In this document: positions 1-10,517 of the stretch, piece after piece
How positions within the stretch are numbered: the stretch's first letter is position 1
Layout: every line of letters starts with the position of its first letter
From: Jezberella montanilacus
GTDB lineage: Bacteria > Pseudomonadota > Gammaproteobacteria > Burkholderiales > Burkholderiaceae_B
Direction: 5' to 3'
Assembly (NCBI RefSeq): GCF_003003055.1
Contig: NZ_PVTV01000016.1
Location: 1 to 64,000 of the forward strand
Length of the DNA stretch: 64,000 nucleotides
Notes under the pieces: generated by a model
What the model saw: the letters and a program-made list of their open reading frames with translations, nothing else
Databases searched by the model: none
What the model was told of the DNA's origin: nothing
Program-made: the position numbers and the translations under genes

Positions 1-207
1 TCACAATCAAACGGGATCACCGAAGGATTCCACACTAAAATGGAAATGATGTCCCGAAGGGCATACGGATTTAGAAATTTTGAAAATTACCGGCTGAGGG
101 TCTTGGCCCACTGCGGTTGGAACGGCGTATTTAGCCGTGTTTGATGAGTGCTGTTGTTTAATGAATACTGCTCATCCCCCGTTAATGGGGTAGAGCCCGA
201 AATCAGA

Positions 208-283
208 TGGTGGCCCGGGGCGGAATCGAACCACCGACACAAGGATTTTCAATCCTCTGCTCTACCGACTGAGCTACCAGGCC
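208..283 (-). tRNA. tRNA-Phe (GAA)
   Basis: Read on the minus strand, the segment folds as a complete cloverleaf of 76 nt. The 7-bp acceptor stem GGCCTGG/CCGGGCC has one U·G pair, and the D arm and 5-bp anticodon stem are intact. The anticodon loop is TTGAAAA, so the anticodon is GAA (Phe). The T arm carries TTCGATT and the 3' CCA is encoded in the DNA. It is transcribed away from hemA. No strong terminator is visible in the 207 bases to its left, where I also see no gene. Confidence 0.97.
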
Positions 284-355
284 ACATGAAGGGCGTAAGT
301 GTACATGAAATCTAGGGCACTTGCATTGAGTGTGCGGCGACTGGGCAATGCGACC

Positions 356-361
356 TATAAT
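356..361 (+). promoter_or_regulatory. Putative -10 box of hemA
   Basis: A perfect TATAAT hexamer lies 30 bp before the proposed hemA start codon, which would give a leader of about 20 nt. No good -35 hexamer is found at 16-18 bp, so this rests on the -10 match and its position in the divergent gap between tRNA-Phe and hemA. Confidence 0.45.
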
Positions 362-390
362 AGCGAACTAACTTGATCAACTGGCTTGTT

Positions 391-1665
391 ATGACGGTCG
401 ACGTTCTTGCTCTTGGGTTAAATCATGTCTCTGCACCGGTCTCGGTTCGCGAGCGGGTTTCTATGCCCGAAGACTTAGTTAGGCCCGCGTTAAGTGCGCT
501 GAGAGAAGCCTTTGGCGGGGCGGTCAAAGAAGCAGCGATCTTGTCGACCTGTAACCGCACCGAAGTTTACTGTGCGGCTGAGCCGCACGTGGCAGAGCAG
601 TTGCCCGCCTGGATGGCTAGTTTTAATCAGATCGAGGCCGGTGATCTAAAACCCCACATTTATTTGCTCAATAAAGACCGTGCAGTGCGCCATGCTTTTC
701 GGGTTGCTAGCGGATTAGACTCGATGGTGCTGGGCGAACCCCAGATCTTGGGGCAGATGAAAGACGCTGTTCGCACAGCTGACGAAGCGGGTGCACTCGG
801 CACCTTGTTGCATCAAATGTTTCAGCGCACTTTTTCGGTGGCTAAAGAAGTTCGGTCAACCACCGCGATTGGTGCTCAGTCCGTGTCGATGGCCGCCGCC
901 GCAGTAAAGCTCGCCGAGCGCGTGTTTGGTGATCTTAAGGAGTCTCGAGTCCTGTTTATTGGTGCAGGCGAAATGATCGAACTTTGCGCGACCCATTTTG
1001 CGGCCCGTGAACCGTTAAAGATCGTCGTCGCCAATCGAACCGCAGAGCGAGCAGAGCTTTTGGCTGCGCGCTTTGCCGCATCAACCATGAAACTCTCAGA
1101 GGTACCTGACCGTCTGGCCGAGTTCGACGTTGTCGTATCCTGTACCGCCAGCACCTTGCCAATCCTCGGGCTTGGGATGGTCGAGCGTGCCACTAAGCTG
1201 CGTCGTCGCAAACCAATTGTGATGGTCGACCTTGCGGTACCGCGTGATATTGAGCCTGAGGTAGCCAGGTTAGATGATGTCTATCTGTATTCGGTGGATG
1301 ACTTGGGGGCTGTTGTTCAGTCGGGCAATGAAGCACGCCAGGCTGCTGTGTTTCAAGCAGAAGCGATTATTGACAGTCGAGTGCTCAACTTTATGCACTG
1401 GATGCAGCAACGGGCGAACGTGCCAATTATTCGTGATCTGCAAGCATCGGCTCAGTTGGTTCAAACAGCCGAACTCGACCGTGCTAAACGATTGCTTGCT
1501 AAAGGTGAATCACCCGACGCGGTGCTAGAACAACTGGCTCACGGGCTCACACAAAAATACCTGCATGGCACACTCGCTGCCTTGCATCAAAGTGAAGACG
1601 CTGATCGACAACAACTGCTGTCTTGGCTTCCTCGTCTGTTCCCTCTTGGTAAAGGCCGCCGTTAG
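391..1665 (+). CDS. hemA: Glutamyl-tRNA reductase
   Basis: This enzyme reduces glutamyl-tRNA(Glu) with NADPH to glutamate-1-semialdehyde, the first committed step of the C5 pathway to haem. The protein opens with the family pattern LALGLNH and has the STCNRTEVY block with the catalytic Cys at about residue 54. A Rossmann NADP-binding region (VLFIGAGEM) follows near residue 190, then the C-terminal dimerisation helices. The reading frame is open from a TTG at 373, but the ATG at 391 places the family N-terminus correctly, giving 424 residues. It leads a plus-strand cluster, with prfA 15 bp downstream. HemE, a later enzyme of the same pathway, is encoded at 17143. No Shine-Dalgarno is obvious. 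Confidence 0.96.
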   Translation: MTVDVLALGLNHVSAPVSVRERVSMPEDLVRPALSALREAFGGAVKEAAILSTCNRTEVYCAAEPHVAEQLPAWMASFNQIEAGDLKPHIYLLNKDRAVRHAFRVASGLDSMVLGEPQILGQMKDAVRTADEAGALGTLLHQMFQRTFSVAKEVRSTTAIGAQSVSMAAAAVKLAERVFGDLKESRVLFIGAGEMIELCATHFAAREPLKIVVANRTAERAELLAARFAASTMKLSEVPDRLAEFDVVVSCTASTLPILGLGMVERATKLRRRKPIVMVDLAVPRDIEPEVARLDDVYLYSVDDLGAVVQSGNEARQAAVFQAEAIIDSRVLNFMHWMQQRANVPIIRDLQASAQLVQTAELDRAKRLLAKGESPDAVLEQLAHGLTQKYLHGTLAALHQSEDADRQQLLSWLPRLFPLGKGRR

Positions 1666-1680
1666 CGGCGCTACTCCTCT

Positions 1681-2763
1681 ATGAAAGCATCTATGCGTGC
1701 TCGTCTCGAGCACATTTCTCGTCGTTTGATCGATATTGACGCGATGTTATCCGAGCCAGATTCGGCAGGTGACATGGGTCAATTTCGTAAATTGTCACGT
1801 GAGCGATCTGAGATTGAGCCTGTCGTCAGAGCGTTCGAACTGTTCGAAACTGCCGAAGCTGACCTGCAAGGCGCCAAAGAAATGCTGGATGATCCAGACA
1901 TGAAAACCATGGCGTTGGATGAAATCGAAGATTGCAAACAGCGAATCGAAAAACTCGAAGCCGAACTGCAATTGCAGCTGCTCCCCAAAGACCCCGACGA
2001 TGGCCGAAGCGTCTTCTTAGAGATTCGAGCTGGCACGGGCGGGGATGAGAGCGCGTTGTTTTCAGGCGATTTGCTGCGCATGTACAGCCGCTTTGCCGAG
2101 CAAAATGGCTGGAAAGTCGAACTCATGTCAGAAAGCCCGTCAGAACTTGGTGGCTATAAAGAAGTGATCGTCCGTCTCGACGGCGAGGGCGCGTACGGTA
2201 GGCTCAAGTTCGAGTCAGGCGCCCATCGTGTGCAACGAGTGCCAGCGACCGAAGCTCAGGGGCGTATTCACACCTCTGCGTGCACTGTGGCCGTCATGCC
2301 AGAGGCCGACGAAGCGACTGATATCGTGATCAACCCGAGCGAATTGCGCATTGATACCTTTCGGGCAAGCGGTGCAGGTGGTCAGCACATTAATAAGACC
2401 GATTCTGCTGTTCGTATCACTCACCTGCCGACAGGCCTGGTCGTCGAATGTCAGGACGACCGCTCGCAGCATCGTAATAAAGACAAGGCCATGCAGGTTT
2501 TAGCCGCAAGGTTAAAAGATAAAGTCACCCGTGAGCGGCAAGATAAAGAAGCTGCCCAGCGTAAAAGTTTGGTTGGATCTGGTGATCGCTCAGAGCGAAT
2601 CCGCACCTATAACTTCCCTCAAGGGCGCATGACTGATCATCGGATCAATCTGACGCTTTATAAGTTAGGTGCCATCATGGAAGGTGATCTCAACGAGTTG
2701 ACCAACGCGTTGATCGCAGAACATCAGGCTGAGCTGCTGGCCGCCCTAGGAGACGATATCTGA
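1681..2763 (+). CDS. prfA: Peptide chain release factor 1
   Basis: RF1 recognises UAA and UAG in the ribosomal A site and triggers hydrolysis of peptidyl-tRNA. The 360-residue protein has the stop-codon-reading tripeptide PAT at residues 188-190 and the peptidyl-transferase motif GGQ at 233-235. The Gln is at 235, as in the E. coli protein, where it is methylated by PrmC. The N-terminal sequence [10 protein letters not shown] resembles the E. coli start and supports the ATG at 1681 over the in-frame ATG at 1693. The hemA-prfA-prmC order is widespread in proteobacteria. The stop codon shares one base with the start of prmC (TGATG), which suggests translational coupling of RF1 and its modifying enzyme. 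Confidence 0.98.
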   Translation: MKASMRARLEHISRRLIDIDAMLSEPDSAGDMGQFRKLSRERSEIEPVVRAFELFETAEADLQGAKEMLDDPDMKTMALDEIEDCKQRIEKLEAELQLQLLPKDPDDGRSVFLEIRAGTGGDESALFSGDLLRMYSRFAEQNGWKVELMSESPSELGGYKEVIVRLDGEGAYGRLKFESGAHRVQRVPATEAQGRIHTSACTVAVMPEADEATDIVINPSELRIDTFRASGAGGQHINKTDSAVRITHLPTGLVVECQDDRSQHRNKDKAMQVLAARLKDKVTRERQDKEAAQRKSLVGSGDRSERIRTYNFPQGRMTDHRINLTLYKLGAIMEGDLNELTNALIAEHQAELLAALGDDI

Positions 2764-3578
2764 TGCAAACCGTCCAGACATTGCTGCAGATGTCTGGCTT
2801 GCCAAGACTAGAGGGTCGGATGTTGCTTGAGTTCGTCCTAAAACAGCCCAGATCGTGGTTACTTGCGCACGACACGGATCCCTTGTCTCCGGAAGTGACT
2901 GCAGCGTTTTTGTCTTTAGCTGCCAAGAGGCGCCAAGGCCACCCGATGGCACATCTCGTAGGGCAGCGTGAATTCAGAGGGCATATGTTGCAAGTCTCAT
3001 CAGATGTGCTCATTCCGCGCCCCGATACGGAGCTTCTGGTAGAACTGGGGTTGGTAGCCGTTGAGGTCGTTCAAGCCTCGTCTCTGCTGGATTTAGGCAC
3101 AGGGAGTGGTGCCATCGCTATTTCCATTGCGCTCGCGCGGCCCAATGTTCGTGTGACGGCGACAGATTTCAGCGCAGACGCCCTGGCGATCGCTCAGGCC
3201 AACGCAATGACGCTTGGCGCAAAGATTCAATGGTGGCAGGGCGATTGGTATGAAGCCCTACCGCCAGAGGGGCGATTTGATGTGATTGTGTCCAACCCGC
3301 CGTATATTGCAAGTAATGACGAGCATCTGCTGCAAGGCGATCTCAGATTTGAGCCTCGGCATGCGCTAACAGACGACGGGGACGGCTTGAGTCATATCAA
3401 AACCATCATTAGCGGCGCAGTGCAGTATTTGACCTCTGGTGGGCAATTGTGGCTTGAGCACGGCTATGAACAGGCGAGCACGGTTCAGGATTTATTAGGT
3501 TTGGCGGGTTTTGACGCAATAAAAACTCACCACGATTTGGCTGGTCAGCCCCGTGTCACAGGCGGCTGTTTGTACTAA
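2763..3578 (+). CDS. prmC: Release factor glutamine methyltransferase
   Basis: PrmC uses S-adenosylmethionine to N5-methylate the Gln of the GGQ motif of release factors. The 271-residue protein has an N-terminal helical substrate-binding domain and then a class I methyltransferase fold. The SAM-binding motif reads LDLGTGSGAIAI, and the catalytic NPPY is at residues 178-181. The start overlaps the prfA stop by one base. The substrate gene lies directly upstream, which supports the assignment over other NPPY methylases such as PrmB. Confidence 0.96.
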   Translation: MQTVQTLLQMSGLPRLEGRMLLEFVLKQPRSWLLAHDTDPLSPEVTAAFLSLAAKRRQGHPMAHLVGQREFRGHMLQVSSDVLIPRPDTELLVELGLVAVEVVQASSLLDLGTGSGAIAISIALARPNVRVTATDFSADALAIAQANAMTLGAKIQWWQGDWYEALPPEGRFDVIVSNPPYIASNDEHLLQGDLRFEPRHALTDDGDGLSHIKTIISGAVQYLTSGGQLWLEHGYEQASTVQDLLGLAGFDAIKTHHDLAGQPRVTGGCLY

Positions 3579-3629
3579 CATTGAATTTAGACTGTTTAAA
3601 TGTAACAACTTCTATTTTTTAGGTAAATC

Positions 3630-3956
3630 ATGAGCGACGTTCAAACTTTTATTCGCGAAACCGTTGAAGGGCACCCAGTCGTGCTGTTCATGAAAGGCAC
3701 AGCACAAGCACCTCAATGCGGTTTTTCAGCTAAAGCCATTCAAATGCTGAAAGAGAGTGGTGTCACCAAACTTGTGACCGTTAATGTCCTTGAAGACGAA
3801 GAAGTTCGTCAGGGCATCAAGACATTTTCGCAATGGCCAACCATCCCTCAGCTCTACATCAAGGGCGAGTTCATTGGCGGTTCTGACATCATGACAGAGA
3901 TGGATCAGGCCGGCGAGCTGAAACAAGCGCTAGAGCAGGCAGGCGCTACCGTTTAA
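3630..3956 (+). CDS. grxD: Monothiol glutaredoxin, Grx4 family
   Basis: This 108-residue protein has the CGFS active site at residues 30-33, typical of monothiol glutaredoxins that bind and deliver [2Fe-2S] clusters with glutathione. The WPTIPQLY and GGSDI glutathione-binding patterns are also present. It lies 51 bp after prmC, possibly in the same transcript. Its 3' end overlaps the 3' end of convergent ttcA by 11 bp. The genes for glutathione synthesis (gshA at 25108) and for an iron-sulfur tRNA thiolase (ttcA) are in the same window. Confidence 0.95.
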   Translation: MSDVQTFIRETVEGHPVVLFMKGTAQAPQCGFSAKAIQMLKESGVTKLVTVNVLEDEEVRQGIKTFSQWPTIPQLYIKGEFIGGSDIMTEMDQAGELKQALEQAGATV

Positions 3957-4842
3957 GCGAAGCGAACGAGACTGAATGTTCGCTCGGCGCTGTGAGGTGC
4001 AACTCAGGCGGATCGAATGCCGTATCGCCGTCAGCCTTGGCGCTACCATCTGGTTTCAAACCTGTGAAGTCAAACAGGTTGCTATCCATTAAGTGCGATG
4101 GGGCAATATTCGACAGTGATTTGAAAATATTCCAGGCTCTGCCTGGATATTTTTTATCCCAATCCGCCAGCATGCGCGATACCTCCTGGCGTTTGAGGTT
4201 TTCTTGAGACCCACATAAATCGCAAGGGATGATGGGGAATTTTTTCCACTGAGAGTATGCGATCAGATCGGTTTCCGGCACATAGGCGAGCGGGCGGATG
4301 ACGATGTTGCATCCATCGTCAGAGATCAATTTTGGCGGCATGGCTTTTAGCTTTGCGCCGTAAAACAGATTCAGAAAAAAAGTTGCCAAGATATCATCGC
4401 GATGATGGCCCAAGGCAATTTTTGTCGCGCCGAGCTCTTTGGCAACCCGGTACAGATTGCCTCGCCGGAGTCGTGAACACAAGGAACATGTGGTCTTGCC
4501 CTCGGGAATCAAGCGTTTCACAATAGAGTAGGTATCTCGGGTTTCAATATGAAACGGTATGTGACGTGCGCGTAAGTACTCTGGCAGCACCTCTGCCGGG
4601 AACCCCGGTTGCTTCTGATCAAGATTTACCGCGACGATGTCGAAATCGACCGGTGCGCGCTCTCTCAGAGTGAGCAAAATATCCAGCATGCCAAAGGAGT
4701 CTTTTCCGCCTGACACACAGACCATCACGCGATCGCCTGCTTCGATCATGTTGTAGTCAGCGATGGCGCGACCAACCTCACGAGTCAGGCGTTTAGCAAG
4801 CTTATTTTGCTCTAGTCGTTCTTTTTCAGCGGTGACGGTCAT
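3946..4842 (-). CDS. ttcA: tRNA 2-thiocytidine(32) synthetase
   Basis: TtcA thiolates cytidine 32 of certain tRNAs, using ATP and an iron-sulfur cluster. The PP-loop SGGKDS is at residues 44-49. Two CxxC pairs characteristic of the family are at 119/122 and 207/210, the latter within PCDLCGSQ. I chose the ATG at 4842. The frame also has a TTG at 4848 that would overlap the mnmH stop, and neither start has a clear Shine-Dalgarno. It is the last gene of a three-gene minus-strand unit, M61 peptidase-mnmH-ttcA. The two tRNA sulfur/selenium enzymes being together supports a shared role in tRNA modification. Confidence 0.95.
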   Translation of the reverse strand: MTVTAEKERLEQNKLAKRLTREVGRAIADYNMIEAGDRVMVCVSGGKDSFGMLDILLTLRERAPVDFDIVAVNLDQKQPGFPAEVLPEYLRARHIPFHIETRDTYSIVKRLIPEGKTTCSLCSRLRRGNLYRVAKELGATKIALGHHRDDILATFFLNLFYGAKLKAMPPKLISDDGCNIVIRPLAYVPETDLIAYSQWKKFPIIPCDLCGSQENLKRQEVSRMLADWDKKYPGRAWNIFKSLSNIAPSHLMDSNLFDFTGLKPDGSAKADGDTAFDPPELHLTAPSEHSVSFASLKR

Positions 4843-4844
4843 AT

Positions 4845-5939
4845 TCAATAGCCCAGGCGCTTAAAGTGTTCAATCACTTCGTTTAAATCGCCTTCAAAAA
4901 TAATTCTTGACGACTTACTTTCTCGTTGATGCACATACATGGGATCGTAGTATTCAGTCAGCAACGGTTTTATCCAAAGACGGTGTGCGTCAATTTCACC
5001 AGTTGCGTGTTGGATGCGAAGTGCGTCCTTCATGGCTGATTCTAGTCTTGTATGACGCTCTCCGCCCAGACGTTTGTACAAGTTCTTGAGACTTTCAAGC
5101 AATCGTACCGAGAACGCTTCAAAGCCGTGCTCCGCGCCAAGTAGCCGAACAAATTGTGCACCGAGATCTTCAACATAATCATGCAGGATACGGCCGGTGC
5201 GCGCGTCGATCGATTCAGCTACCCACACCAGTGCGCTCGCGCTCATGGCATCTCGCATGGGGATGGGTAAAGCGCACTTACCAATCAAACGGGATTCGTC
5301 CTCGACTGCGATCCGTGTCACACCTTGGGCGCTCAGTCTGAGCAAAGCGATCGAGAGATTGTTATCAAAGTTGATTTGAACTGGTTGTTCGGTTGCATGC
5401 TTCCCAAAACTTGAGCCACGGTGGTGAGCTAGCTTCTCAAGATCAACGACCGCGCTGAGTGCGTGAATGATTTGTGTTTTGCCACTTCCCGTTAGGCCCG
5501 CAACCAAGGTGAAGTGAGAACTTGCAACGGTTTGCTGTAGTGACTCGATTAGAAACCCGCGCAGCGCTTTATAGCCACCAATGATGCGAGGGTAATCAAG
5601 ACCGGCCTCTTTAAGCCATTGTTGCGAAATCCTCGATCGCAGCCCGCCTCGAAAGCAGTACAAATAACCTGTGGGGTTCGACCGGGCGAATGCCAGCCAT
5701 TGAGCTACTCGCTCGTCTTTTGTTGCACCTGTCACAAGTTGGTGTCCAAGCTTGATTGCGTGGTCCTGGCCAGCCTGTTTGTAACGAAGTCCTACCTGTT
5801 GGCGCTCCTCATCATTCATCAGTGGGATATTGACTGCATTGGGGAAGGCACCTTGCTCGAATTCAACCGGTGCGCGAACATCAAGCAGTGGCAAGTTACC
5901 GAGCAGGATACTTTTGAAATCTTCGCTATCTTCACGCAC
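4845..5939 (-). CDS. mnmH: tRNA 2-selenouridine/geranyl-2-thiouridine synthase
   Basis: MnmH (SelU, YbbB) replaces sulfur by selenium in wobble 2-thiouridine of tRNAs, using selenophosphate, through a geranylated intermediate. The 364-residue protein has an N-terminal rhodanese domain with the catalytic Cys at 95 (YCFRGGLRS). It also has a P-loop domain with Walker A GLTGSGKT at 148-155. The start codon is GTG and overlaps the end of the M61 peptidase gene by 8 bp. Its stop lies just before the proposed ttcA start. A selD gene would be needed for selenation but is not in this window. Confidence 0.94.
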   Translation of the reverse strand: MREDSEDFKSILLGNLPLLDVRAPVEFEQGAFPNAVNIPLMNDEERQQVGLRYKQAGQDHAIKLGHQLVTGATKDERVAQWLAFARSNPTGYLYCFRGGLRSRISQQWLKEAGLDYPRIIGGYKALRGFLIESLQQTVASSHFTLVAGLTGSGKTQIIHALSAVVDLEKLAHHRGSSFGKHATEQPVQINFDNNLSIALLRLSAQGVTRIAVEDESRLIGKCALPIPMRDAMSASALVWVAESIDARTGRILHDYVEDLGAQFVRLLGAEHGFEAFSVRLLESLKNLYKRLGGERHTRLESAMKDALRIQHATGEIDAHRLWIKPLLTEYYDPMYVHQRESKSSRIIFEGDLNEVIEHFKRLGY

Positions 5940-7737
5940 GCGAGGATGCCTCCGCAGCCACTTTCAGTACGCAGTCGCTCAGAGGCGGTGGCGCTAGTTC
6001 AACGGTAAATTGCCTAAGCTCGTCACGACGGAAGACATGCACCTCAACACGATCGCCAGGCTGATAGGCTGAGAGTAGCTGATCAAATGATGCCTGATTC
6101 GGCTCCACTTTCAACCCATCAATCGCAACGAGCGCATCAAGCGCTGACAGGCCTCCGCGATGCGCTGCGCCGTGCTCAAGTACTTGAGCCAGAATCAACT
6201 GATCTCCTTGCTTTCGAACGCGTACATTCATCGTTGGCAAAGTGGTCGAGTTTTGCCAAATCAATTCAATCCCTTGCCGGGCAAACAGCTTGTTCAGTTC
6301 AACGTCATCTGTGCCATCAACCCAGCGACTGATCTCGTCGGACACCTCCACGCCTGTGGTTTCGCGAACCAGTTTGACAAAGGCTTTTTCGGCGATACCT
6401 TGACCCACCGCGCGATAGAAGTTCTTGCCAAACTGTTGCCATAAGGCCCGCATCACATCATCGAGACTGAACCGTTCGGCGCTGTCTTGGCGAATTTTTA
6501 AATCCAGGCCTAAAGCAATCAGCGCGCCTTTTGAGTAATAACTAACAATGGCGTTAGCAGAGTTTTCATCCTGCTTGTAATAACGAGTCCATGCATCAAA
6601 TGAGCTTTGTGCAACGGATTGCTTGTGGCGACCGGGCGTCGCCCAGACGGTGCTTATTTGTTTGCCCAGCGCGGTCAGGTAGTCTTTTTTGTCGACGATG
6701 CCGCTTCGCAGCAAGAATAATTCGTCGTAGTAAGACGTAAAGCCCTCAAATAACCAAAGCAGGCTTGTGTGATTTTCGCGGGCGAAGTTGTAAGGGGCAA
6801 ACGCGGCCGGCTTTATTCGTTTGACGTTCCAGGTGTGAAAATATTCGTGGCTGACTAAGCCCAGAAAGGTCGCATAGCCAGCAGGAGCTTTTGCTTGGCC
6901 AATTACCGGCAGATCTTTGCGTGCGGCAATCAGCGCAGTGGAGGCACGATGTTCAAGGCCACCATAGCCGTCACCAACCACAGTCGTTAGAAATACATAC
7001 TTCAGGGCGCTGTCTAAAAACGGAGCCAGACCAGTCTCTGGCTCAAAAAAACGTATTTGCGCTTCGCAGATCTTTTTGACATCCTGGGTGATCCGCTTGA
7101 TGTCGAGGTTAGGAATGAGGCCTGTAAAGACCATTTCGTGCTCGGCGCCACAAGCCTTGAAGCGGGCCACTTGAGGTCGCCCCATTTCAATGGGATGATC
7201 GACTAGCTCGTCGTAGTTATTGGCTCGATAATGTGCTGGTTCTGAGCGCGATACGAGTCGCGACTTCTCTGCATTCAGCGAAAGAACAGGGGGTAAGCTG
7301 GTGTAAACCCTCCAGGCACCCCCACGATTGGGTAAGCCCTCGATTGTGAGCAGGCAGGGGTTAGCTTCTTTCCCTTTAGCGCATAAAAAAACGCTGGTGC
7401 CGTTGACAAAGCCATGCGCTTCGTCAAGATGCGCGCCGCGAACCGATAAATCCCAGGCATAGACAACAATACTGATGACGAGAGATCCCGTGCAAGGCGC
7501 AGCGCGCCAAGTATGATTATCAGTCTTGGTGAGCGGCACTTTGGCACTTCGACATTTTGCGGTGATGGTTTCGATTTGACGGGCAAAGTCGCGAATAAGA
7601 TAGCTACCGGGAATCCAGGCAGGTAGCGAAACGATCTGGCCTTTAGGATCTGGATCCGCTATGGTCATCGTCACCTTGAAGTGATGTCCCGCAGGGTCGA
7701 AAGGCACTAAGTTGTAAAGTATGGGTTTAAGTTTCAT
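5932..7737 (-). CDS. M61 family peptidase with PDZ domain
   Basis: This 601-residue protein matches M61 glycyl-aminopeptidase-like metallopeptidases. It has an N-terminal beta-rich domain, the zinc site HEYFH at 297-301, the preceding GYGGLEH block near 258, and a C-terminal PDZ-like region at about 500-590. No signal peptide is visible (the N-terminus reads MKLKPILYNL), so a cytoplasmic location is likely. It is the first gene of the minus-strand unit with mnmH and ttcA and is divergent from the enoyl-CoA hydratase gene across a 46-bp gap. The physiological substrate is unknown, and a link to tRNA modification is not evident from the protein itself. Confidence 0.92.
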   Translation of the reverse strand: MKLKPILYNLVPFDPAGHHFKVTMTIADPDPKGQIVSLPAWIPGSYLIRDFARQIETITAKCRSAKVPLTKTDNHTWRAAPCTGSLVISIVVYAWDLSVRGAHLDEAHGFVNGTSVFLCAKGKEANPCLLTIEGLPNRGGAWRVYTSLPPVLSLNAEKSRLVSRSEPAHYRANNYDELVDHPIEMGRPQVARFKACGAEHEMVFTGLIPNLDIKRITQDVKKICEAQIRFFEPETGLAPFLDSALKYVFLTTVVGDGYGGLEHRASTALIAARKDLPVIGQAKAPAGYATFLGLVSHEYFHTWNVKRIKPAAFAPYNFARENHTSLLWLFEGFTSYYDELFLLRSGIVDKKDYLTALGKQISTVWATPGRHKQSVAQSSFDAWTRYYKQDENSANAIVSYYSKGALIALGLDLKIRQDSAERFSLDDVMRALWQQFGKNFYRAVGQGIAEKAFVKLVRETTGVEVSDEISRWVDGTDDVELNKLFARQGIELIWQNSTTLPTMNVRVRKQGDQLILAQVLEHGAAHRGGLSALDALVAIDGLKVEPNQASFDQLLSAYQPGDRVEVHVFRRDELRQFTVELAPPPLSDCVLKVAAEASSRA

Positions 7738-7783
7738 TTCGATATCTTATTTCACATTTTTCTAATAACTGTTGGAGCAGACA

Positions 7784-8560
7784 ATGAGCGAAGCGCTAAT
7801 TCTTAGTGAGACCCGTGGCCGTGTGGGCTTGATCACCTTAAATCGACCCAAAGCCCTTAATGCTTTAAATAACGACTTAATGGATCAACTTGGTGCTGCG
7901 CTGCTGGCCTTTGAAGCCACTGATGAGATCGGCGCGATTGTGATCACAGGTAGTGAAAAAGCATTCGCGGCGGGCGCCGATATCGGTGCTATGAAAGACT
8001 GGTCTTTCATGGATGTCTACAAAAATGAGTACATTACCCGCAACTGGGAAACCATCAAGCGAGTGCGTAAACCTGTTATTGCCGCTGTGGCCGGCTATGC
8101 TTTGGGCGGTGGCTGCGAATTGGCGATGATGTGCGATTTCATTATCGCGGCTGATACGGCCAAGTTTGGACAGCCTGAAATTAAACTAGGCGTCATCCCC
8201 GGCGCAGGCGGCACCCAGCGCTTGCCACGCGCGGTAGGCAAAGCAAAGGCAATGGATCTGTGTCTGACCGGCAGAATGATGGATGCGGCTGAAGCCGAGC
8301 GTTCAGGGCTGGTCTCGAGGGTCGTCGCTGCCGACAAGATGCTTGACGAAGCGATTGAAGCGGCGACAATCATTGCAGGCATGTCCCTGCCCTCCGCCAT
8401 TATGGCTAAAGAGAGTATCAATCGTGCCTATGAGTCAGGCCTGGCCGAGGGGATCTTGTTCGAGCGCAGGAACTTTCATGCGCTATTTGGCACCGATGAT
8501 CAAAAAGAAGGGATGGCGGCTTTTGTCGAAAAGCGTAAGCCTGTGTTTCGCCATCAGTAA
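7784..8560 (+). CDS. Enoyl-CoA hydratase (crotonase family)
   Basis: The protein is predicted to hydrate trans-2-enoyl-CoA to 3-hydroxyacyl-CoA in fatty acid or amino acid breakdown. The 258-residue crotonase fold has the oxyanion-hole segments AGADI and [11 protein letters not shown]. Glu is present in both catalytic positions, in GGGCELA and in the [14 protein letters not shown] block. The frame is open from a TTG at 7772, but GGAG at 7775-7778 correctly spaces the ATG at 7784. The gene stands alone between the divergent M61 gene and the atp promoter. Exact substrate (paaF-like, fadB-like or short chain) cannot be settled from sequence. The 3-hydroxyacyl-CoA dehydrogenase at 22811 would catalyse the next step. 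Confidence 0.93.
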   Translation: MSEALILSETRGRVGLITLNRPKALNALNNDLMDQLGAALLAFEATDEIGAIVITGSEKAFAAGADIGAMKDWSFMDVYKNEYITRNWETIKRVRKPVIAAVAGYALGGGCELAMMCDFIIAADTAKFGQPEIKLGVIPGAGGTQRLPRAVGKAKAMDLCLTGRMMDAAEAERSGLVSRVVAADKMLDEAIEAATIIAGMSLPSAIMAKESINRAYESGLAEGILFERRNFHALFGTDDQKEGMAAFVEKRKPVFRHQ

Positions 8561-8601
8561 CCGTTAAACCGCCACGGAGAGTAGTGGTGCACACGCGTAG
8601 T

Positions 8602-8631
8602 TTGCGGTGTAGTGAAAAAATCCGCTATACT
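8602..8631 (+). promoter_or_regulatory. Sigma-70 promoter of the atp operon
   Basis: A TTGCGG -35 box (8602-8607) and a TATACT -10 box (8626-8631) are separated by 18 bp. Transcription would begin near 8638, about 30 nt before the ATG at 8669. This argues against the longer in-frame GTG start for atpI at 8612, which would lie upstream of the transcript. Confidence 0.65.
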
Positions 8632-8668
8632 CCTGTGGCTTTCCGATAGTCGATTGGATAAAACCCTA

Positions 8669-9163
8669 ATGACGCTGCCAGAACACAAATCCGAGCAGCC
8701 ACCTGCTTTAACTCAGGGTCTTTTTGGTTACATAGATCGCGTATCTGAAGCACCACTAGATTTGCCAGTTGAAGTAAAGCGTCAAATCGACGGTCGGGCC
8801 AGGCGAGACTTGATAAAGGTGATCTTGAGCCAAGCCGTTGTGGGTTTTTTGGTTGTTGGTTTATCCGTTGCCATAGGCGGCTACAGCGCGGGTTTGTCTG
8901 CATTGGCTGGCTTTGCATCGTATTTTTTGCCCAACACCTTGTTTGCATTGCGCTTGTTGCTAGGTACTTACGGCGCAAAGGGTACAGATTTCTTTGTATT
9001 CTTTGTCGGTGAGTTTGCAAAAGTGTTGAGTGCCTTGGTGCTGTTGTTTTTGGTGGGGCGGTTTGGTGGTGATCGTATTAATTGGCTGTATGTGGTGATC
9101 GCACTGATAGCAACACTTAAGTCATATTTTTTAATTATGTGCGTTGAGGGTATCAAGCGTTAG
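8669..9163 (+). CDS. atpI: ATP synthase subunit I (AtpI)
   Basis: AtpI is a small integral membrane protein at the head of many atp operons. It is thought to help c-ring assembly or ion supply and is not part of the final enzyme. The 164-residue protein has a polar N-terminal tail of about 45 residues and then four predicted membrane segments. It contains the family-typical FLPNTLFALRLL stretch and a segment starting GEFAKVLSALVLLFLVG. The ATG start is chosen because the predicted promoter lies inside the longer GTG-initiated frame. atpB follows 90 bp downstream. Confidence 0.9.
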   Translation: MTLPEHKSEQPPALTQGLFGYIDRVSEAPLDLPVEVKRQIDGRARRDLIKVILSQAVVGFLVVGLSVAIGGYSAGLSALAGFASYFLPNTLFALRLLLGTYGAKGTDFFVFFVGEFAKVLSALVLLFLVGRFGGDRINWLYVVIALIATLKSYFLIMCVEGIKR

Positions 9164-9253
9164 TGAGTGAAGTGGGTGAAGTTCTGCGCACGATAAGTCA
9201 CGAGTGCCTGATGTTTCGGGTTTTGTCCTTGGCCAGTTTTTTTTGAGTGAAAT

Positions 9254-10135
9254 ATGTCTGCTTCCGGCGAAGTGTCTCCCCAAGCTGAGTATATCCAGCA
9301 TCACTTAGTGCATTTCAATAACATCGGCGAGAAGCAAAAAATCATCGCCGATTTTTCAGTGATCAACTACGACTCGATATTCTGGTCGAGCGCGATGGGA
9401 TTGCTGTTCCTGTTTGTAATGTGGCTGGTGGTACGTGCCGTGACTGCTGGCGTACCAGGCCGCTTCCAGGGCGCCGTTGAAATGCTGGTCGAGATGGTTG
9501 ACACTCAGGCGCGAAGCATTGTTCCAAGCGAAGCAACACGAAAATTTGTGGCGCCTTTGGCTTTGACGGTTTTTGTCTGGATTGCGTTATTAAATACACT
9601 GGATCTGGTACCTGTTGATTTGCCAGGTACGCTTTTTCACCTGTTTGGCTTGGGGCATCATCACGGCGATCCGTTTTACTTCCACCGTATCCTGCCGACA
9701 GCTGATTTGAATATTCCACTGGGTATGTCGTTGGGCGTCCTGTTGCTGATGCTGTTTTATGGGATGAAAATCAAGCATCCACTCGGTTTTGTTAAAGAAC
9801 TCTTCACTGCCCCATTTCACGGTCACGGCATTGCCGCTGTTATTTTGGCACCGGTCAACTTTCTGCTCAATTTGATCGAGTACGCGGCCAAGTCGGTCTC
9901 CCTGGGTATGCGGCTGTTCGGTAATATGTTTGCGGGTGAGCTTGTGTTTATGTTGATCGCCTTGCTGGGCGGCGCATGGACAGGCTTTAATGCAATGAGT
10001 ATCGGCTTGGGTATTGGTCAGATCTTGGCGGGCTCAGTGTGGGCACTGTTTCATATCATGATCATTTTGTTGCAAGCATTTATTTTTATGATGCTGACCT
10101 TGGTTTATGTAGGTCAGGCTCACGAAGGTCACTGA
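9254..10135 (+). CDS. atpB: F1Fo ATP synthase subunit a
   Basis: Subunit a forms the two half-channels through which protons reach the c-ring. The 293-residue polytopic protein contains [13 protein letters not shown] with the essential Arg at residue 220, equivalent to E. coli aR210. The conserved C-terminal helix ends in [13 protein letters not shown]. The N-terminal HHLVHF segment is typical of betaproteobacterial homologues. It lies 90 bp after atpI and 98 bp before atpE. Confidence 0.98.
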   Translation: MSASGEVSPQAEYIQHHLVHFNNIGEKQKIIADFSVINYDSIFWSSAMGLLFLFVMWLVVRAVTAGVPGRFQGAVEMLVEMVDTQARSIVPSEATRKFVAPLALTVFVWIALLNTLDLVPVDLPGTLFHLFGLGHHHGDPFYFHRILPTADLNIPLGMSLGVLLLMLFYGMKIKHPLGFVKELFTAPFHGHGIAAVILAPVNFLLNLIEYAAKSVSLGMRLFGNMFAGELVFMLIALLGGAWTGFNAMSIGLGIGQILAGSVWALFHIMIILLQAFIFMMLTLVYVGQAHEGH

Positions 10136-10182
10136 TTCGGGGTGCTGGGTTCAGTCCTGGCATTCGCTGAATATATGTGTAG

Positions 10183-10476
<294 letters not shown>

Positions 10477-10490
10477 GTCAGACAGCTTAA

Positions 10491-10510
10491 GTCGGCCTGA
10501 TTGGGCCGAC
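10491..10510 (+). other. Stem-loop after atpE
   Basis: A perfect 7-bp stem GTCGGCC/GGCCGAC with a 6-nt loop begins 14 bp after the atpE stop. No T tract follows. It could stabilise the 3' end of atpIBE messages. It is the first of two hairpins in the 137-bp atpE-atpF gap. Confidence 0.6.
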
Positions 10511-10517
10511 AATCGTG

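Noticed and set aside
8612-8668. GTG-initiated 19-residue extension of AtpI
   Set aside because: A good promoter lies within it, and the predicted transcript starts after this GTG.
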